Part shown: positions 15,450-24,146 of the stretch, piece after piece
Layout: every line of letters starts with the position of its first letter
How positions within the stretch are numbered: the first letter of the stretch is position 1
Source of the DNA: CAXNKH01 sp049296795
Lineage (GTDB): Bacteria; Pseudomonadota; Gammaproteobacteria; Burkholderiales; Burkholderiaceae_C
NCBI GenBank assembly: GCA_049296795.1
Contig: JBAQTC010000056.1
Location: forward strand, 1-48,323
Direction: 5' to 3'
Length of the DNA stretch: 48,323 bases
Translations under genes and position numbers: made by a program
The notes under the pieces: generated by a model
Database searches by the model: none
Told to the model about the DNA's origin: nothing
Seen by the model: the letters and a program-made list of their open reading frames with translations, nothing else

Positions 15450-16106
15450 ATGACCAGCCTCGCTGACCGAATTCTCGCAGTTCTGCCGCAAACCCAGTGC
15501 ACCCGTTGCGCTTATCCGGATTGCGCAGCGTATGCCAGCGCCATCGCATCGGACCAAGCCGCCATCAACCAGTGCCCGCCTGGTGGCGAACAAGGCATTG
15601 CACGGATTGCCGCCGTGACCGGCCGAACCCCTCTGCCGCTCAACCCTGAACATGGGACAGAAGCACCCCGAAGCGTGGCCTATATCGACGAGAACTGGTG
15701 CATCGGCTGTACCCTGTGCATCGATATCTGCCCCACCGATGCCATCATGGGCAGCAACAAACTGATGCACACGGTGATCGAACCCCACTGCACAGGCTGT
15801 GAATTGTGCATCCCGGTTTGTCCGGTCGATTGCATTATTTTGGAGAACAGCAGCGGCTCAGCGACGGCCTGGGATGCTTGGTCACCCCAGCTCGCCGAGC
15901 AGGCACGAACCCGCTATGCATTTCACCAGCTGCGGCAACGACGCAACGAAGGTGAAAACCAGATTCGATTGGAAAAGAAAGCCATGACCAAGTTGACCGA
16001 TCTGAGCGCCCACTCTTTGCACACAGACCCCCAGGTGTTGGATCAAAAACGTGCCGTGATCGAGGCTGTTTTGGCACGCTCGCGCGCCAAGCGTGAACAA
16101 CCATGA
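15450..16106 (+). CDS. Soluble RnfB-like dicluster ferredoxin
   Basis: Iron-sulfur electron carrier of the RnfB/RsxB family with 218 residues. The N-terminal cluster motif is C17, C20, C25 and C42 (C-x2-C-x4-C-x16-C), followed by two 4Fe-4S ferredoxin motifs, C84/C87/C90/C94 and C114/C117/C120/C124. The hydrophobic anchor that begins classical RnfB is missing, and the C-terminal 80 residues are charged and not Fe-S related. No other rnf gene is in the window, so it is an orphan soluble carrier. Its neighbourhood (2-oxoacid:ferredoxin oxidoreductase at 16.6-19.5 kb) makes it a possible ferredoxin partner, but this is inference. Confidence 0.88.
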   Translation: MTSLADRILAVLPQTQCTRCAYPDCAAYASAIASDQAAINQCPPGGEQGIARIAAVTGRTPLPLNPEHGTEAPRSVAYIDENWCIGCTLCIDICPTDAIMGSNKLMHTVIEPHCTGCELCIPVCPVDCIILENSSGSATAWDAWSPQLAEQARTRYAFHQLRQRRNEGENQIRLEKKAMTKLTDLSAHSLHTDPQVLDQKRAVIEAVLARSRAKREQP

Positions 16107-16129
16107 GTCCAAGCTCGTCAAGCTAGGCG

Positions 16130-16573
16130 CTAACCCAAGGCGTCATTGACCTGCTCGTGAAATTCGGCCAGGGTCTTCGCATTGTTGATTTCACGCGGTA
16201 ACGCATCTCGCATCGAAAACACTCCCAGGATCTTGGCACTCGGCGAAAGGATGGGAAGATGGCGAAAACCGTGTTCCAGCATGATCAATACGGCATCGGA
16301 CACCTTCATCTCGGGCGGAATGCAATACGGATTGCGTGTCATCACCTCAAAGACTTTGGTTTTTTCGGGATCAAGTGCTTTGGAAACTACCCGGGTCATC
16401 AAATCGCGCTCAGTCAGAATACCGACCAAAGCCCCCATTCCATCCAAGACGAGGATGCCACCCTGATTAGCCCGGGTCATAGCGCCAGCCGCCTCGCAAA
16501 CGCTAATTTTCTCAGTCGTACTGAGCACCTGTGCCATCAAGGGCAAAGAATGAATAACCGTTCGTTCGTGCAT
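16130..16573 (-). CDS. CBS-domain pair protein
   Basis: A 147-residue protein made almost entirely of two CBS domains (about 20-75 and 85-140): GGILVLDGMGALVGILTERDL in the first and GFRHLPILSPSAKILGVFSMRD in the second. Such pairs bind adenosine nucleotides (AMP, ATP, SAM) and act as energy or redox sensors. The start is the ATG preceded by GGAGG. It follows the beta subunit of the oxidoreductase by 21 bases, so it is probably co-transcribed and could tune that enzyme. No partner domain is fused. Confidence 0.85.
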   Translation of the reverse strand: MHERTVIHSLPLMAQVLSTTEKISVCEAAGAMTRANQGGILVLDGMGALVGILTERDLMTRVVSKALDPEKTKVFEVMTRNPYCIPPEMKVSDAVLIMLEHGFRHLPILSPSAKILGVFSMRDALPREINNAKTLAEFHEQVNDALG

Positions 16574-16594
16574 GTTGACCCCCTCCAGCTGCAA

Positions 16595-17650
16595 TTACCT
16601 CAATGACGCATTGATCTTGTCCAATATTTTGTTCCCCGGGCAAAGTTGCTTGGCATCCAGCGCTTGCAAGGGCGTGTCCGTGGTATTGAGAGCTTGGTGC
16701 AAATCGCCGGCATGGGGATCGACATACAACAGCCCTGTGACAACTTCACCGCGAGCTTGGTGCGTTTGCATGTAATTCATGGCAGCAAAGCGGTCGGTCG
16801 GATCGTAGTTGCTGTGCAATTTGCGCAGACGCAGAATTGTTCCGTCGTGCTGCGGCACATCAACCAGCTCACCGGCGGGGTAATCGGTGGTGATTTCGCT
16901 GCGCGGTGATATGAAATCAATCCGGCTGACTGCATCGTTATGTTCTCGCACATAGTCGTAGCTTTTGGTGCTTCCTTGGTGGTTGTTGAAAGCCACGCAG
17001 GGGCTGATGACGTCGATGAAAGCGGCGCCGCCGTGGCCCAACGCACCTTTGATCAGCGGCACCAATTGTGCTTTGTCACCGGAAAAACTGCGCGCCACAT
17101 AAGTAGCACCGAGTTGCAAAGCAATCCCGACCAAGTCGATCGAGCTGTCGCTGTTGAGAACCCCTTTTTTGCTTTTGGATCCCCGGTCAGCCGTGGCAGA
17201 AAACTGGCCCTTGGTCAGCCCGTACACCCCGTTGTTCTCAACGATGTAGGCCATGCGCACACCGCGTCGCATGGCATGGGCAAACTGACCCAAACCAATC
17301 GAAGCCGAATCGCCATCACCCGAGACACCCAGGTAAAGTAAATCACGGTTGGCTAAATTGGCGCCCGTTAACACCGATGGCATTCGGCCATGGACGGTAT
17401 TAAAACCGTGCGAAGCGCCCAGGAAATAGTCCGGCGTTTTTGAGCTGCAACCAATGCCCGAGAGCTTGGCCACACGATGCGGTTCAATGTCGAGCTCCCA
17501 GCACGCCTGAATGATGGCTGCTGAAATGGAGTCGTGGCCACAACCAGCGCACAGGGTTGAAATTTTCCCCTCGTAATCACGCCGCGTATAGCCCACCTTG
17601 TTCAGCGTCAAGGAGGGATGGTGCATCGGGGGTTTAACGATATAAGTCAT
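16595..17650 (-). CDS. korB: 2-oxoacid:ferredoxin oxidoreductase, beta subunit
   Basis: Thiamine-diphosphate subunit that decarboxylates a 2-oxoacid, or works in reverse, with CoA and ferredoxin. C34 and C37 (LCAGCGHD), C68 (GIGCSS) and C218 (SPCVAFN) are the four [4Fe-4S] ligands seen in KorB-type subunits. GDGDSASIGLGQF and VENNGVYGLTKGQFS form the ThDP/Mg site. The length is 351 residues, like aerobic-type KorB. It overlaps the alpha subunit by four bases (ATGA). The presumed substrate is 2-oxoglutarate/succinyl-CoA because of the neighbouring methylmalonyl pathway; pyruvate or a branched oxoacid cannot be excluded. Confidence 0.88.
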   Translation of the reverse strand: MTYIVKPPMHHPSLTLNKVGYTRRDYEGKISTLCAGCGHDSISAAIIQACWELDIEPHRVAKLSGIGCSSKTPDYFLGASHGFNTVHGRMPSVLTGANLANRDLLYLGVSGDGDSASIGLGQFAHAMRRGVRMAYIVENNGVYGLTKGQFSATADRGSKSKKGVLNSDSSIDLVGIALQLGATYVARSFSGDKAQLVPLIKGALGHGGAAFIDVISPCVAFNNHQGSTKSYDYVREHNDAVSRIDFISPRSEITTDYPAGELVDVPQHDGTILRLRKLHSNYDPTDRFAAMNYMQTHQARGEVVTGLLYVDPHAGDLHQALNTTDTPLQALDAKQLCPGNKILDKINASLR

Positions 17651-19497
17651 ACGGCCTCCGGTTGGGCTTTGGGGGACTTGGCTGGTGCCGCGGCCTGGGG
17701 CAGGTTTTTCGCAATCGCGTGGGCAATGAAGCGCGCTGTAATCGGTGTGCCATCGTAATGCAAGACCCGCACCAGTCGTGCCGGGTCGATATCGAGTTCA
17801 TTGACCAGCAACTGGTGCATTTGAGCGTCACGGTTTTGCTCCACCACGAACACCTTCTCATGTTCGGCGATAAAGGCATTGACAGCATCGGAAAATGGGA
17901 AAGCGCGTAGCCGCAATGCATTGAGGTGACAACCGTCTTGCGCCAACACATCGAGTGCCTCGTCCATGGCCGGACTGGTTGAGCCAAAATAAATCACCCC
18001 TACGCGGGTGTTTTGACTGGCTTGGCGCCTGAGCGGAGCAGGCACCAACGTGGCTGCAGTTTTGAATTTCTTCAACAGGCGCTGCACGTTGTAGATATAG
18101 TCAGGACCACGTTCCGAATAGCGGGCGTAGGCATCACGGGTCGTTCCCCGGGTGAAATAACTGCCCTTGGTAGGATGCGTTCCGGGCAGGGTTCGCCACG
18201 GAATGCCGTCGCCATCGACGTCCTTGTAGCGTCCAAAGTCTTTGCCCGCTTCCAACTCTTGAGCGCTCATGACCTTGCCGCGGTCATAGTCCCGCCCTTC
18301 GTCCCAGGCAAAAGGCTTGCTCAGCCGCTGGTTCATGCCGATATCGAGGTCGGTCATGACAAATACCGGAGTTTGCAATCGATCCGCCAGATCCAGGGCC
18401 GTGGCTGAGTGTTCAAAGCACTCATACGGATCCTGCGGAAACAACAATACGTGTTTGGTATCACCATGGGAGGCGTAGGCACAGGCGATCAGATCAGACT
18501 GCTGGGTTCTGGTCGGCATGCCGGTGGATGGCCCGCCGCGCTGCACATTGATGATGGTGACCGGGATTTCGGCAAAATAGGCCAGGCCGATGAACTCGGT
18601 CATGAGCGAAATACCAGGGCCCGATGTGGCAGTGAAAGCGCGCGCACCGTTCCAGCCGGCGCCCACCACCATGCCGATGGAAGCCAGCTCGTCTTCGGCC
18701 TGAATGATGGCGTAATTGTGTTGGCCGCTGATGGGATCAACCCTGAATTTTCCGCAATACAGCTGAAACGCTTCGGCCACTGAAGACGATGGGGTGATCG
18801 GGTACCAGGCCGCAACCGTGGCCCCACCATAGACGCAGCCCAAAGCAGCCGCACTGTTGCCGTCAACGAAGATTTGGTCCCCCACCTTATCGGCCCTTTG
18901 AACCCGGATACCCAGGGGAAATGGCAGGTTCTCCCGGACGAAATCACGCCCAAGGTGCAAAGCGCGCAAATTGGAGTCCAGCAGTTTTTCTTTGCCTTTG
19001 TACTGTTCGGCAAACAGCTTTTCAAAGACCCCGACTTCAACATCGAGCAGCAACGATAAAGCGCCGACATAAATAATGTTCTTGAACAACTGGCGTTGTC
19101 GTGGATCGGTGTAAACGGCATTGGAAATTTCAGTTAACGGCATACCAATGATGTGGATGTCATCCCGAAATTTCGAAGCCGGAAGTGGCCTGGTGCTGTC
19201 GTAGAACAAATAGCCGCCAGGTTCAAGCTCGGCCACGTCGGCGTCCCAGGTTTGTGGATTCATGGCCACCATCAAGTCAATGCCACCACGCCGCCCCAAA
19301 TAGCCGCTCTCGCAGACTCGGGCCTCGTACCAGGTCGGCAAGCCTTGGATGTTGCTGGGGAAGATGTTGCGCGGGCTGACCGGCACCCCCATGCGTAAAA
19401 TTGCCTTAGCAAACAGCTCATTGGCCGAAGCCGAACCCGAACCGTTGACATTGGCAAATTTGATGACGAAATCGTTGATGGCCTCGATCCGCTTCAT
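17647..19497 (-). CDS. korA: 2-oxoacid:ferredoxin oxidoreductase, fused gamma-alpha subunit
   Basis: Partner of the beta subunit, 616 residues. The N-terminal gamma domain (about 1-190, with GSASANELFAKAILRMG and YLGRRGGIDLMVA) is fused to the alpha domain (about 200-600). The alpha part shows AWYPITPSSSVAEAF, VQRGGPSTGMPTRTQQSDL and VFVVEQNRDAQMHQLL, all family hallmarks. GGPSTGxPTRTxQSDL is the substrate-loop signature common in KorA. It begins four bases after the FAD/Fe-S oxidoreductase gene and overlaps korB. It carries no ferredoxin domain of its own. Confidence 0.88.
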   Translation of the reverse strand: MKRIEAINDFVIKFANVNGSGSASANELFAKAILRMGVPVSPRNIFPSNIQGLPTWYEARVCESGYLGRRGGIDLMVAMNPQTWDADVAELEPGGYLFYDSTRPLPASKFRDDIHIIGMPLTEISNAVYTDPRQRQLFKNIIYVGALSLLLDVEVGVFEKLFAEQYKGKEKLLDSNLRALHLGRDFVRENLPFPLGIRVQRADKVGDQIFVDGNSAAALGCVYGGATVAAWYPITPSSSVAEAFQLYCGKFRVDPISGQHNYAIIQAEDELASIGMVVGAGWNGARAFTATSGPGISLMTEFIGLAYFAEIPVTIINVQRGGPSTGMPTRTQQSDLIACAYASHGDTKHVLLFPQDPYECFEHSATALDLADRLQTPVFVMTDLDIGMNQRLSKPFAWDEGRDYDRGKVMSAQELEAGKDFGRYKDVDGDGIPWRTLPGTHPTKGSYFTRGTTRDAYARYSERGPDYIYNVQRLLKKFKTAATLVPAPLRRQASQNTRVGVIYFGSTSPAMDEALDVLAQDGCHLNALRLRAFPFSDAVNAFIAEHEKVFVVEQNRDAQMHQLLVNELDIDPARLVRVLHYDGTPITARFIAHAIAKNLPQAAAPAKSPKAQPEAV

Positions 19498-19501
19498 GGG
19501 G

Positions 19502-21337
19502 CTACTCCACTTTCAATTGTTTGGGACTGCTATGTTTGGCGCCTTTGCTCAAACCACCTGCTTGGGTCGTCTCCAATAAAAACTTCTGCATATCCCAAGC
19601 GCCTGTGGGGCAACGTTCGGCACACAGGCCGCAATGCAGACAGACATCCTCGTCCTTGACCATCACCCGGCCGGTTTTGAGCTGACCCGAAACGTAAAGA
19701 TCTTGATCCAAGTGCAAGGTGGGTGCCTTCAGGCGCGAGCGCAAATCCGTCTCTGCCCCGTTGTCGGTGAAGGTAATACAGTCCATGGGACAGATATCGA
19801 CACAGGCATCGCACTCAATGCAGGTTTCTTTGGTAAACACCGTCTGCACATCGCAATTCAAACAGCGACTGGCTTCCTTGAACGCCGTGGCTGCATCAAA
19901 TCCGAGTTCCACCTCGACCCGAATACTGGCCAAGGCTTGTTCTGCCTTGAGCCATGGCACTTTAAATCGGTTGTCGCCTGAGACGTCGTTGTGGTAACTC
20001 CATTCATGAATGCCCATTTTTTGCGACATCAGATTGGTCATGGGCGGTGGTCTTTTCTCCACCGCCTTGTGGTGCAGGAAAAGATCGATCGAGACTGCGG
20101 CTTCGTGGCCATGCGCCACGGCTGTGATGATGTTTTTGGGACCAAAAGCGGCATCACCACCAAAAAACACCTGAGGCAAGCTCGACTGAAAAGTTTCCTT
20201 GTTCAGCACGGGAAGGCCCCAGCGGTCAAATACGATGCCGCTGTTTTGTTCAATCCAGGGGAAAGCGTTTTCTTGGCCCACAGCAATCAATACCGCATCA
20301 CACGCCACCAGCACGTCAGGCTCACCGCTCGGAATCAAGCTGCGTTGGCCCTGTTCGTCATAAACCGCCTTGACCAACTGGAACCGCATCCCAGTGAGCT
20401 TGCCATCGACCTGCTCAAACGCCAGTGGCACATGGAAATTGAGGATGGGGATACCCTCGTGCATCGCATCTTCTTTCTCCCAGGGCGAAGCTTTCATCTC
20501 CTCAAAACCGCTGCGCACAATCACCTTGACATCGGTTCCACCCAAGCGCCGGGCTGAACGGCAACAGTCCATTGCCGTATTACCACCACCCAAAACAATG
20601 ACGCGACTGCCAATCGAACTGATGTGACCAAAAGACACCGAGGCCAACCAATCAATGCCAATGTGAATGTTGTCTTTGATGTCTTGACGCCCTGGCAGGT
20701 TCAAGTCACGGCCCCGTGGCGCGCCACATCCGACAAAAACCGCATCGTAGTTCTCAGCCAACAGCCCGCTCATCGACTCGATGCGCTGGCCACTTTTGAA
20801 CTTCACCCCTAAATCAAGGATGTAACCAGTTTCCTCGTCAATCACGGTCTCCGGTAGTCTGAAACGTGGGATCTGGGTTCGAATAAAGCCACCCGCTTTG
20901 GCCTCCCCGTCAAACACGGTGACCTCATAGCCCAGGGGCGCCAGATCACGCGCCACGGTCAGCGATGATGGGCCAGCTCCGATGCAAGCGATCCGTTTCC
21001 CATTGCGCGGCGCCAAGCTCGGCATGCGCTTGCTGACATCGTCTTTCATGTCAGCAGCTACCCGCTTGAGGCGACAAATTGCCACCGGTTCGGGCTGCGC
21101 ACCGTTGCTCTCTTCCACCCTGGAGCGACGGCAAGCTGGCTCGCAGGGTCGGTCGCAGGTGCGGCCTAAAATTCCAGGAAAAACGTTGGAAACCCAGTTG
21201 ATCATGTAGGCATCGCTGTAGCGACCCTGACCGATCAAGCGAATGTATTCGGGAACGGGGGTGTGGGCTGGGCAAGCCCACTGGCAATCGACGACCTTAT
21301 GGAAATAAGACGGATTGGTGATATCGGTAGACTGCAA
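19502..21337 (-). CDS. GltD-like FAD oxidoreductase with C-terminal ferredoxin domain
   Basis: A 611-residue flavoprotein. The N-terminus carries the GltD-type Fe-S domain (C18, C22, C61, C65, C69). An FAD site follows (IGAGPSSLTVARDLAPLGYE, near 117-136), then an NAD(P)H site (VLGGGNTAMDCCRSARRLG, near 250). The C-terminal 110 residues hold two 4Fe-4S motifs, CIECDACVDICP and CLHCGLCAERCP. It is similar in plan to the NADP:ferredoxin oxidoreductase encoded beside korAB in Thauera-type clusters. It lies four bases before the gamma-alpha subunit gene. I infer that it passes electrons between the oxidoreductase and NAD(P)H, so the C-terminal domain could replace a free ferredoxin. Confidence 0.85.
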   Translation of the reverse strand: MQSTDITNPSYFHKVVDCQWACPAHTPVPEYIRLIGQGRYSDAYMINWVSNVFPGILGRTCDRPCEPACRRSRVEESNGAQPEPVAICRLKRVAADMKDDVSKRMPSLAPRNGKRIACIGAGPSSLTVARDLAPLGYEVTVFDGEAKAGGFIRTQIPRFRLPETVIDEETGYILDLGVKFKSGQRIESMSGLLAENYDAVFVGCGAPRGRDLNLPGRQDIKDNIHIGIDWLASVSFGHISSIGSRVIVLGGGNTAMDCCRSARRLGGTDVKVIVRSGFEEMKASPWEKEDAMHEGIPILNFHVPLAFEQVDGKLTGMRFQLVKAVYDEQGQRSLIPSGEPDVLVACDAVLIAVGQENAFPWIEQNSGIVFDRWGLPVLNKETFQSSLPQVFFGGDAAFGPKNIITAVAHGHEAAVSIDLFLHHKAVEKRPPPMTNLMSQKMGIHEWSYHNDVSGDNRFKVPWLKAEQALASIRVEVELGFDAATAFKEASRCLNCDVQTVFTKETCIECDACVDICPMDCITFTDNGAETDLRSRLKAPTLHLDQDLYVSGQLKTGRVMVKDEDVCLHCGLCAERCPTGAWDMQKFLLETTQAGGLSKGAKHSSPKQLKVE

Positions 21338-21407
21338 ACGAGACTCCTTAACCTGTGGGGTACGAGATAAACGCCTGGGCAGTCCTCAGTCTAAGCCATA
21401 ACTGTGT

Positions 21408-21890
21408 TTAGCCTGGCAAGCTCTCCAACCGAGCGAATGCTTGAACGACTTCAGGGGGGGCCTGGACCAACTCGATCAACACCCCCTCACCGCTGATCGG
21501 TAAGTCCTCGCTGGGCTTGGGGTGGATAAAACAAATGTCAAAACCGGCTGCACCCAGGCGGATGCCTCCAGGAGCGAAACGCAAACCGCGCTGGCCTAGC
21601 CATTGCACCGCTGCGGGCAAATCGTCTATCCACAAGCCCACATGGTTCAAGGGCGTCGTGTGAACGGCAGGTTTTTTATCCGGATCGAATGGCTGCATCA
21701 GATCAAGCTCAACCTTGAAAGGGCCGCTGCCAATAGCGCAAATATCCTCATTCACATTTTCGCGTTCACTGACGAAGTTGCCCGTGAGTTGCAAACCCAG
21801 CAAATCAACCCAGAGTGTGCGCAACCGGTCTTTATTCAAAGCACCGATGGCAATTTGCTGTATTCCCAAGACCTTGAACGGACGCTGCAT
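21408..21890 (-). CDS. VOC-family protein, candidate methylmalonyl-CoA epimerase
   Basis: A 160-residue vicinal-oxygen-chelate protein with two beta-alpha-beta-beta-beta modules (about 7-65 and 82-145). Placement between pccA and the rest of a methylmalonyl-CoA pathway suggests it interconverts (S)- and (R)-methylmalonyl-CoA. Visual alignment to the Propionibacterium epimerase (ligands H12, Q65, H91, E141) gives Q12 in place of the first histidine (GIQQIAIG), H83 (LNHVGLW) and E140 (VLIELVQ); the other ligand could be E61 or D63. The start is set by AGGAGG seven bases upstream. It begins 16 bases after pccA. The VOC fold is firm, the substrate is inference. Confidence 0.7.
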   Translation of the reverse strand: MQRPFKVLGIQQIAIGALNKDRLRTLWVDLLGLQLTGNFVSERENVNEDICAIGSGPFKVELDLMQPFDPDKKPAVHTTPLNHVGLWIDDLPAAVQWLGQRGLRFAPGGIRLGAAGFDICFIHPKPSEDLPISGEGVLIELVQAPPEVVQAFARLESLPG

Positions 21891-21906
21891 TGATTCGCCT
21901 CCTGCT

Positions 21907-23955
21907 TCAACGAAACTCGATGATGGGTTGATCAACGCTCAAGCTGTCGCCCTTGCTGGCCAGCACTTTCTCCACAATGCCGTCAGCCAAAGCCAACAGC
22001 ACGTTCTCCATTTTCATGGCTTCGATCACAGCGACCCGCTCGCCCGCCGCCACTTTTTGACCGGGCTGAACCGCCACTTCAGTCAGTAAGCCAGGCATAG
22101 GCGAGAGTACAAAGCGACTCAGGTCGGGGGGCTGTTTATGCGGCATCAAAGCGTAGAGCTCGGCAGCACGCGGCGAAAGCACCAAAGCGTCAAGCTGTTT
22201 TCCGTTATGGCTGACCCGAATCGACAGCGGATTCTTGGCCACTCCACGCTCAATTTGAGCCGTGAACAGCTTGCGGTTGCAGCTACCGCTGATGCGAACA
22301 TCGGACAATCTAGATGGACTGATGATCCGGTATTTCTTCTCCCCGATGGCCACCCGGCAGGAGCCCGACTTTTCATCAAAATCCGTTACGTTGACCAATG
22401 TCTGCTCACTCACCCCCTGCTGGCCTAGGCTAAGAACAACAAACTGCTCACCGATGGCGACTTCATGGCCAGCCATTTGCCCACTGATGCCGCAGGCCCG
22501 ATCTCTGAATTTTCGGTGCTGAAAAGCTGCCAGTGCTACCAAAAATAAGGGGTCATCGTGTGGCACGTCCTCGGCTGAAAAACCAGCGCCGTAATGCTCG
22601 GCGATGAAGCCGGTGTTGAAATCGCCCGCCCTGAATTCAGGACGAGCTAACAAGGCTGCTTGAAACGCAATGTTGCTGCTGATACCGCGAATCACGAAAC
22701 CATTGAGTGCTTCTCGCATTTTCGCAATCGCATCTTCGCGGTCACTGCCGTGAACAATCAACTTGGCGATCATCGAGTCGTAGAACATCGGGATTTCGCC
22801 ACCTTCTTGCACCCCGGTATCAATCCGCACCCCATAGAGATCTTCGGTATTGGCTTGGAACATGGTCTGAGTTGGCGGCATGAAGCGCACCAAGCGCCCG
22901 GTGCTGGGCAAAAAGTTCCGAGACGGATCTTCCGCATTGATACGGCACTCGATGGCCCAGCCTTTTCGCTGGACTTGCGCCTGGCTCAGCGGCAGAGCTT
23001 CGCCCGCCGCCACCCTGATCATTAATTCCACCAAATCGAGCCCGGTAATGCATTCGGTCACTGGATGCTCGACCTGAAGCCGGGTATTCATTTCCAAGAA
23101 GTAAAAACTCTGGTCCTTACCCACCACAAATTCGACGGTACCCGCACTCTGGTAGTTCACCGCTTTGGCTAGCGCCACGGCCTGTTCACCCATGGCTTGT
23201 CGGGTGGACTCACTGATGAACGGCGATGGCGCCTCTTCAATCACTTTTTGGTGTCGGCGTTGAATCGAACATTCACGTTCGTTGAGGTAAATCAGGTTGC
23301 CATGCGCATCGCCCAAAACCTGGATTTCAATGTGACGCGGCTCCTCAACAAATTTTTCAATGAACACCCTGTCATCACCAAAGCTGTTGCGCGCCTCGTT
23401 GCGACAACTGGTGAAACCATCAAAGGCCTCTTTGTCATTGAATGCCACGCGCAAGCCTTTACCGCCACCACCAGCGCTGGCCTTGATCATCACCGGGTAG
23501 CCTATGTCCTTGGCAATCTGTACCGCACTGTCCGCTGACTCGATCGCATCGTTCCAGCCCGGAATACAGTTCACGCCGGCAGCCGAAGCCAATTTTTTGG
23601 ATGCAATCTTGTCACCCATCGCAGCAATTGAGCCGTGTTTGGGGCCAATAAAAACAATACCCTCTTGTTCACAACGTTTAGAAAACTCAGCGTTTTCACT
23701 CAGGAAACCGTAACCCGGATGAACCGCCTGGGCACCGGTTTGCTGGCATGCCGCAATGATTTTGTCAGCCTGCAAATAGCTATCCCGACTCGGGGCTGGC
23801 CCGATGGCGACAGCCTCATCGGCCATCTCAACATGGCGCGCGTCTTTGTCAGCGTCCGAATAGACGGCAACCGTCTTGATGCCCATCATGCGTGCCGTAG
23901 CGATGACGCGGCAGGCGATTTCACCCCGATTGGCAATCAATATTTTATGAAACAT
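21907..23955 (-). CDS. pccA: Propionyl-CoA carboxylase alpha subunit (biotin-carrying)
   Basis: Biotin carboxylase plus biotin carrier subunit, 682 residues. The N-terminal biotin carboxylase domain starts KILIANRGEIACRVI; the ATP-grasp region has KASAGGGGKGLRVAF near 160-175 and EMNTRLQVEHPVTE near 290. The C-terminal biotinyl domain has K648 in EAMKMENVL. A linker of about 150 residues typical of PCC alpha (BT domain) lies between. The start is the ATG preceded by GGAG seven bases upstream; the TTG two codons upstream is less likely. It lies in a block with pccB, meaB and mcm, so propionyl-CoA is the likely substrate. Acetyl-CoA or 3-methylcrotonyl-CoA carboxylase is less likely on context. 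Confidence 0.92.
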   Translation of the reverse strand: MFHKILIANRGEIACRVIATARMMGIKTVAVYSDADKDARHVEMADEAVAIGPAPSRDSYLQADKIIAACQQTGAQAVHPGYGFLSENAEFSKRCEQEGIVFIGPKHGSIAAMGDKIASKKLASAAGVNCIPGWNDAIESADSAVQIAKDIGYPVMIKASAGGGGKGLRVAFNDKEAFDGFTSCRNEARNSFGDDRVFIEKFVEEPRHIEIQVLGDAHGNLIYLNERECSIQRRHQKVIEEAPSPFISESTRQAMGEQAVALAKAVNYQSAGTVEFVVGKDQSFYFLEMNTRLQVEHPVTECITGLDLVELMIRVAAGEALPLSQAQVQRKGWAIECRINAEDPSRNFLPSTGRLVRFMPPTQTMFQANTEDLYGVRIDTGVQEGGEIPMFYDSMIAKLIVHGSDREDAIAKMREALNGFVIRGISSNIAFQAALLARPEFRAGDFNTGFIAEHYGAGFSAEDVPHDDPLFLVALAAFQHRKFRDRACGISGQMAGHEVAIGEQFVVLSLGQQGVSEQTLVNVTDFDEKSGSCRVAIGEKKYRIISPSRLSDVRISGSCNRKLFTAQIERGVAKNPLSIRVSHNGKQLDALVLSPRAAELYALMPHKQPPDLSRFVLSPMPGLLTEVAVQPGQKVAAGERVAVIEAMKMENVLLALADGIVEKVLASKGDSLSVDQPIIEFR

Positions 23956-24076
23956 TGTCAATCTCCATCGGGTTGCAATCGCCTGCGTACACTGCGCGCA
24001 CCACGCAATTTAGCTTCGCTGCTGCGCCGCTTTGCGGCTGGTCACCCCGATTTGCAATCAAAATCTTAGTAAACAT
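23945..24076 (-). pseudogene. Partial duplicate of the pccA start region (possible leader ORF)
   Basis: Upstream of pccA, a second ATG (24076) begins MFTKILIANRGDQPQ, while the real gene begins MFHKILIANRGEIAC. The 35 bases from each ATG through the following GGGGTGA match at 30 positions, 121 bases apart. The copy then diverges, runs through a small hairpin (GCCGC-AAA-GCGGC at 24038-24026) and continues as a 43-codon frame that ends 11 bases past the pccA start in another frame. GCGCAGTG also recurs upstream of both copies (24121-24114 and 23997-23990), so at least about 76 bases were duplicated. It may be a relic or a translated leader. Confidence 0.7.
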
Positions 24077-24146
24077 ATTTTTAACCCTCAAACAATGGAT
24101 ATCAGCGCTTGTCCACTGCGCGGACTGCGGTCTGTCCCGCAAAATC

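Noticed and set aside
15450..16106. A complete Rnf electron transport complex
   Set aside because: Only an RnfB-like gene is present; rnfA, C, D, G and E are absent from the window and the membrane anchor is missing.
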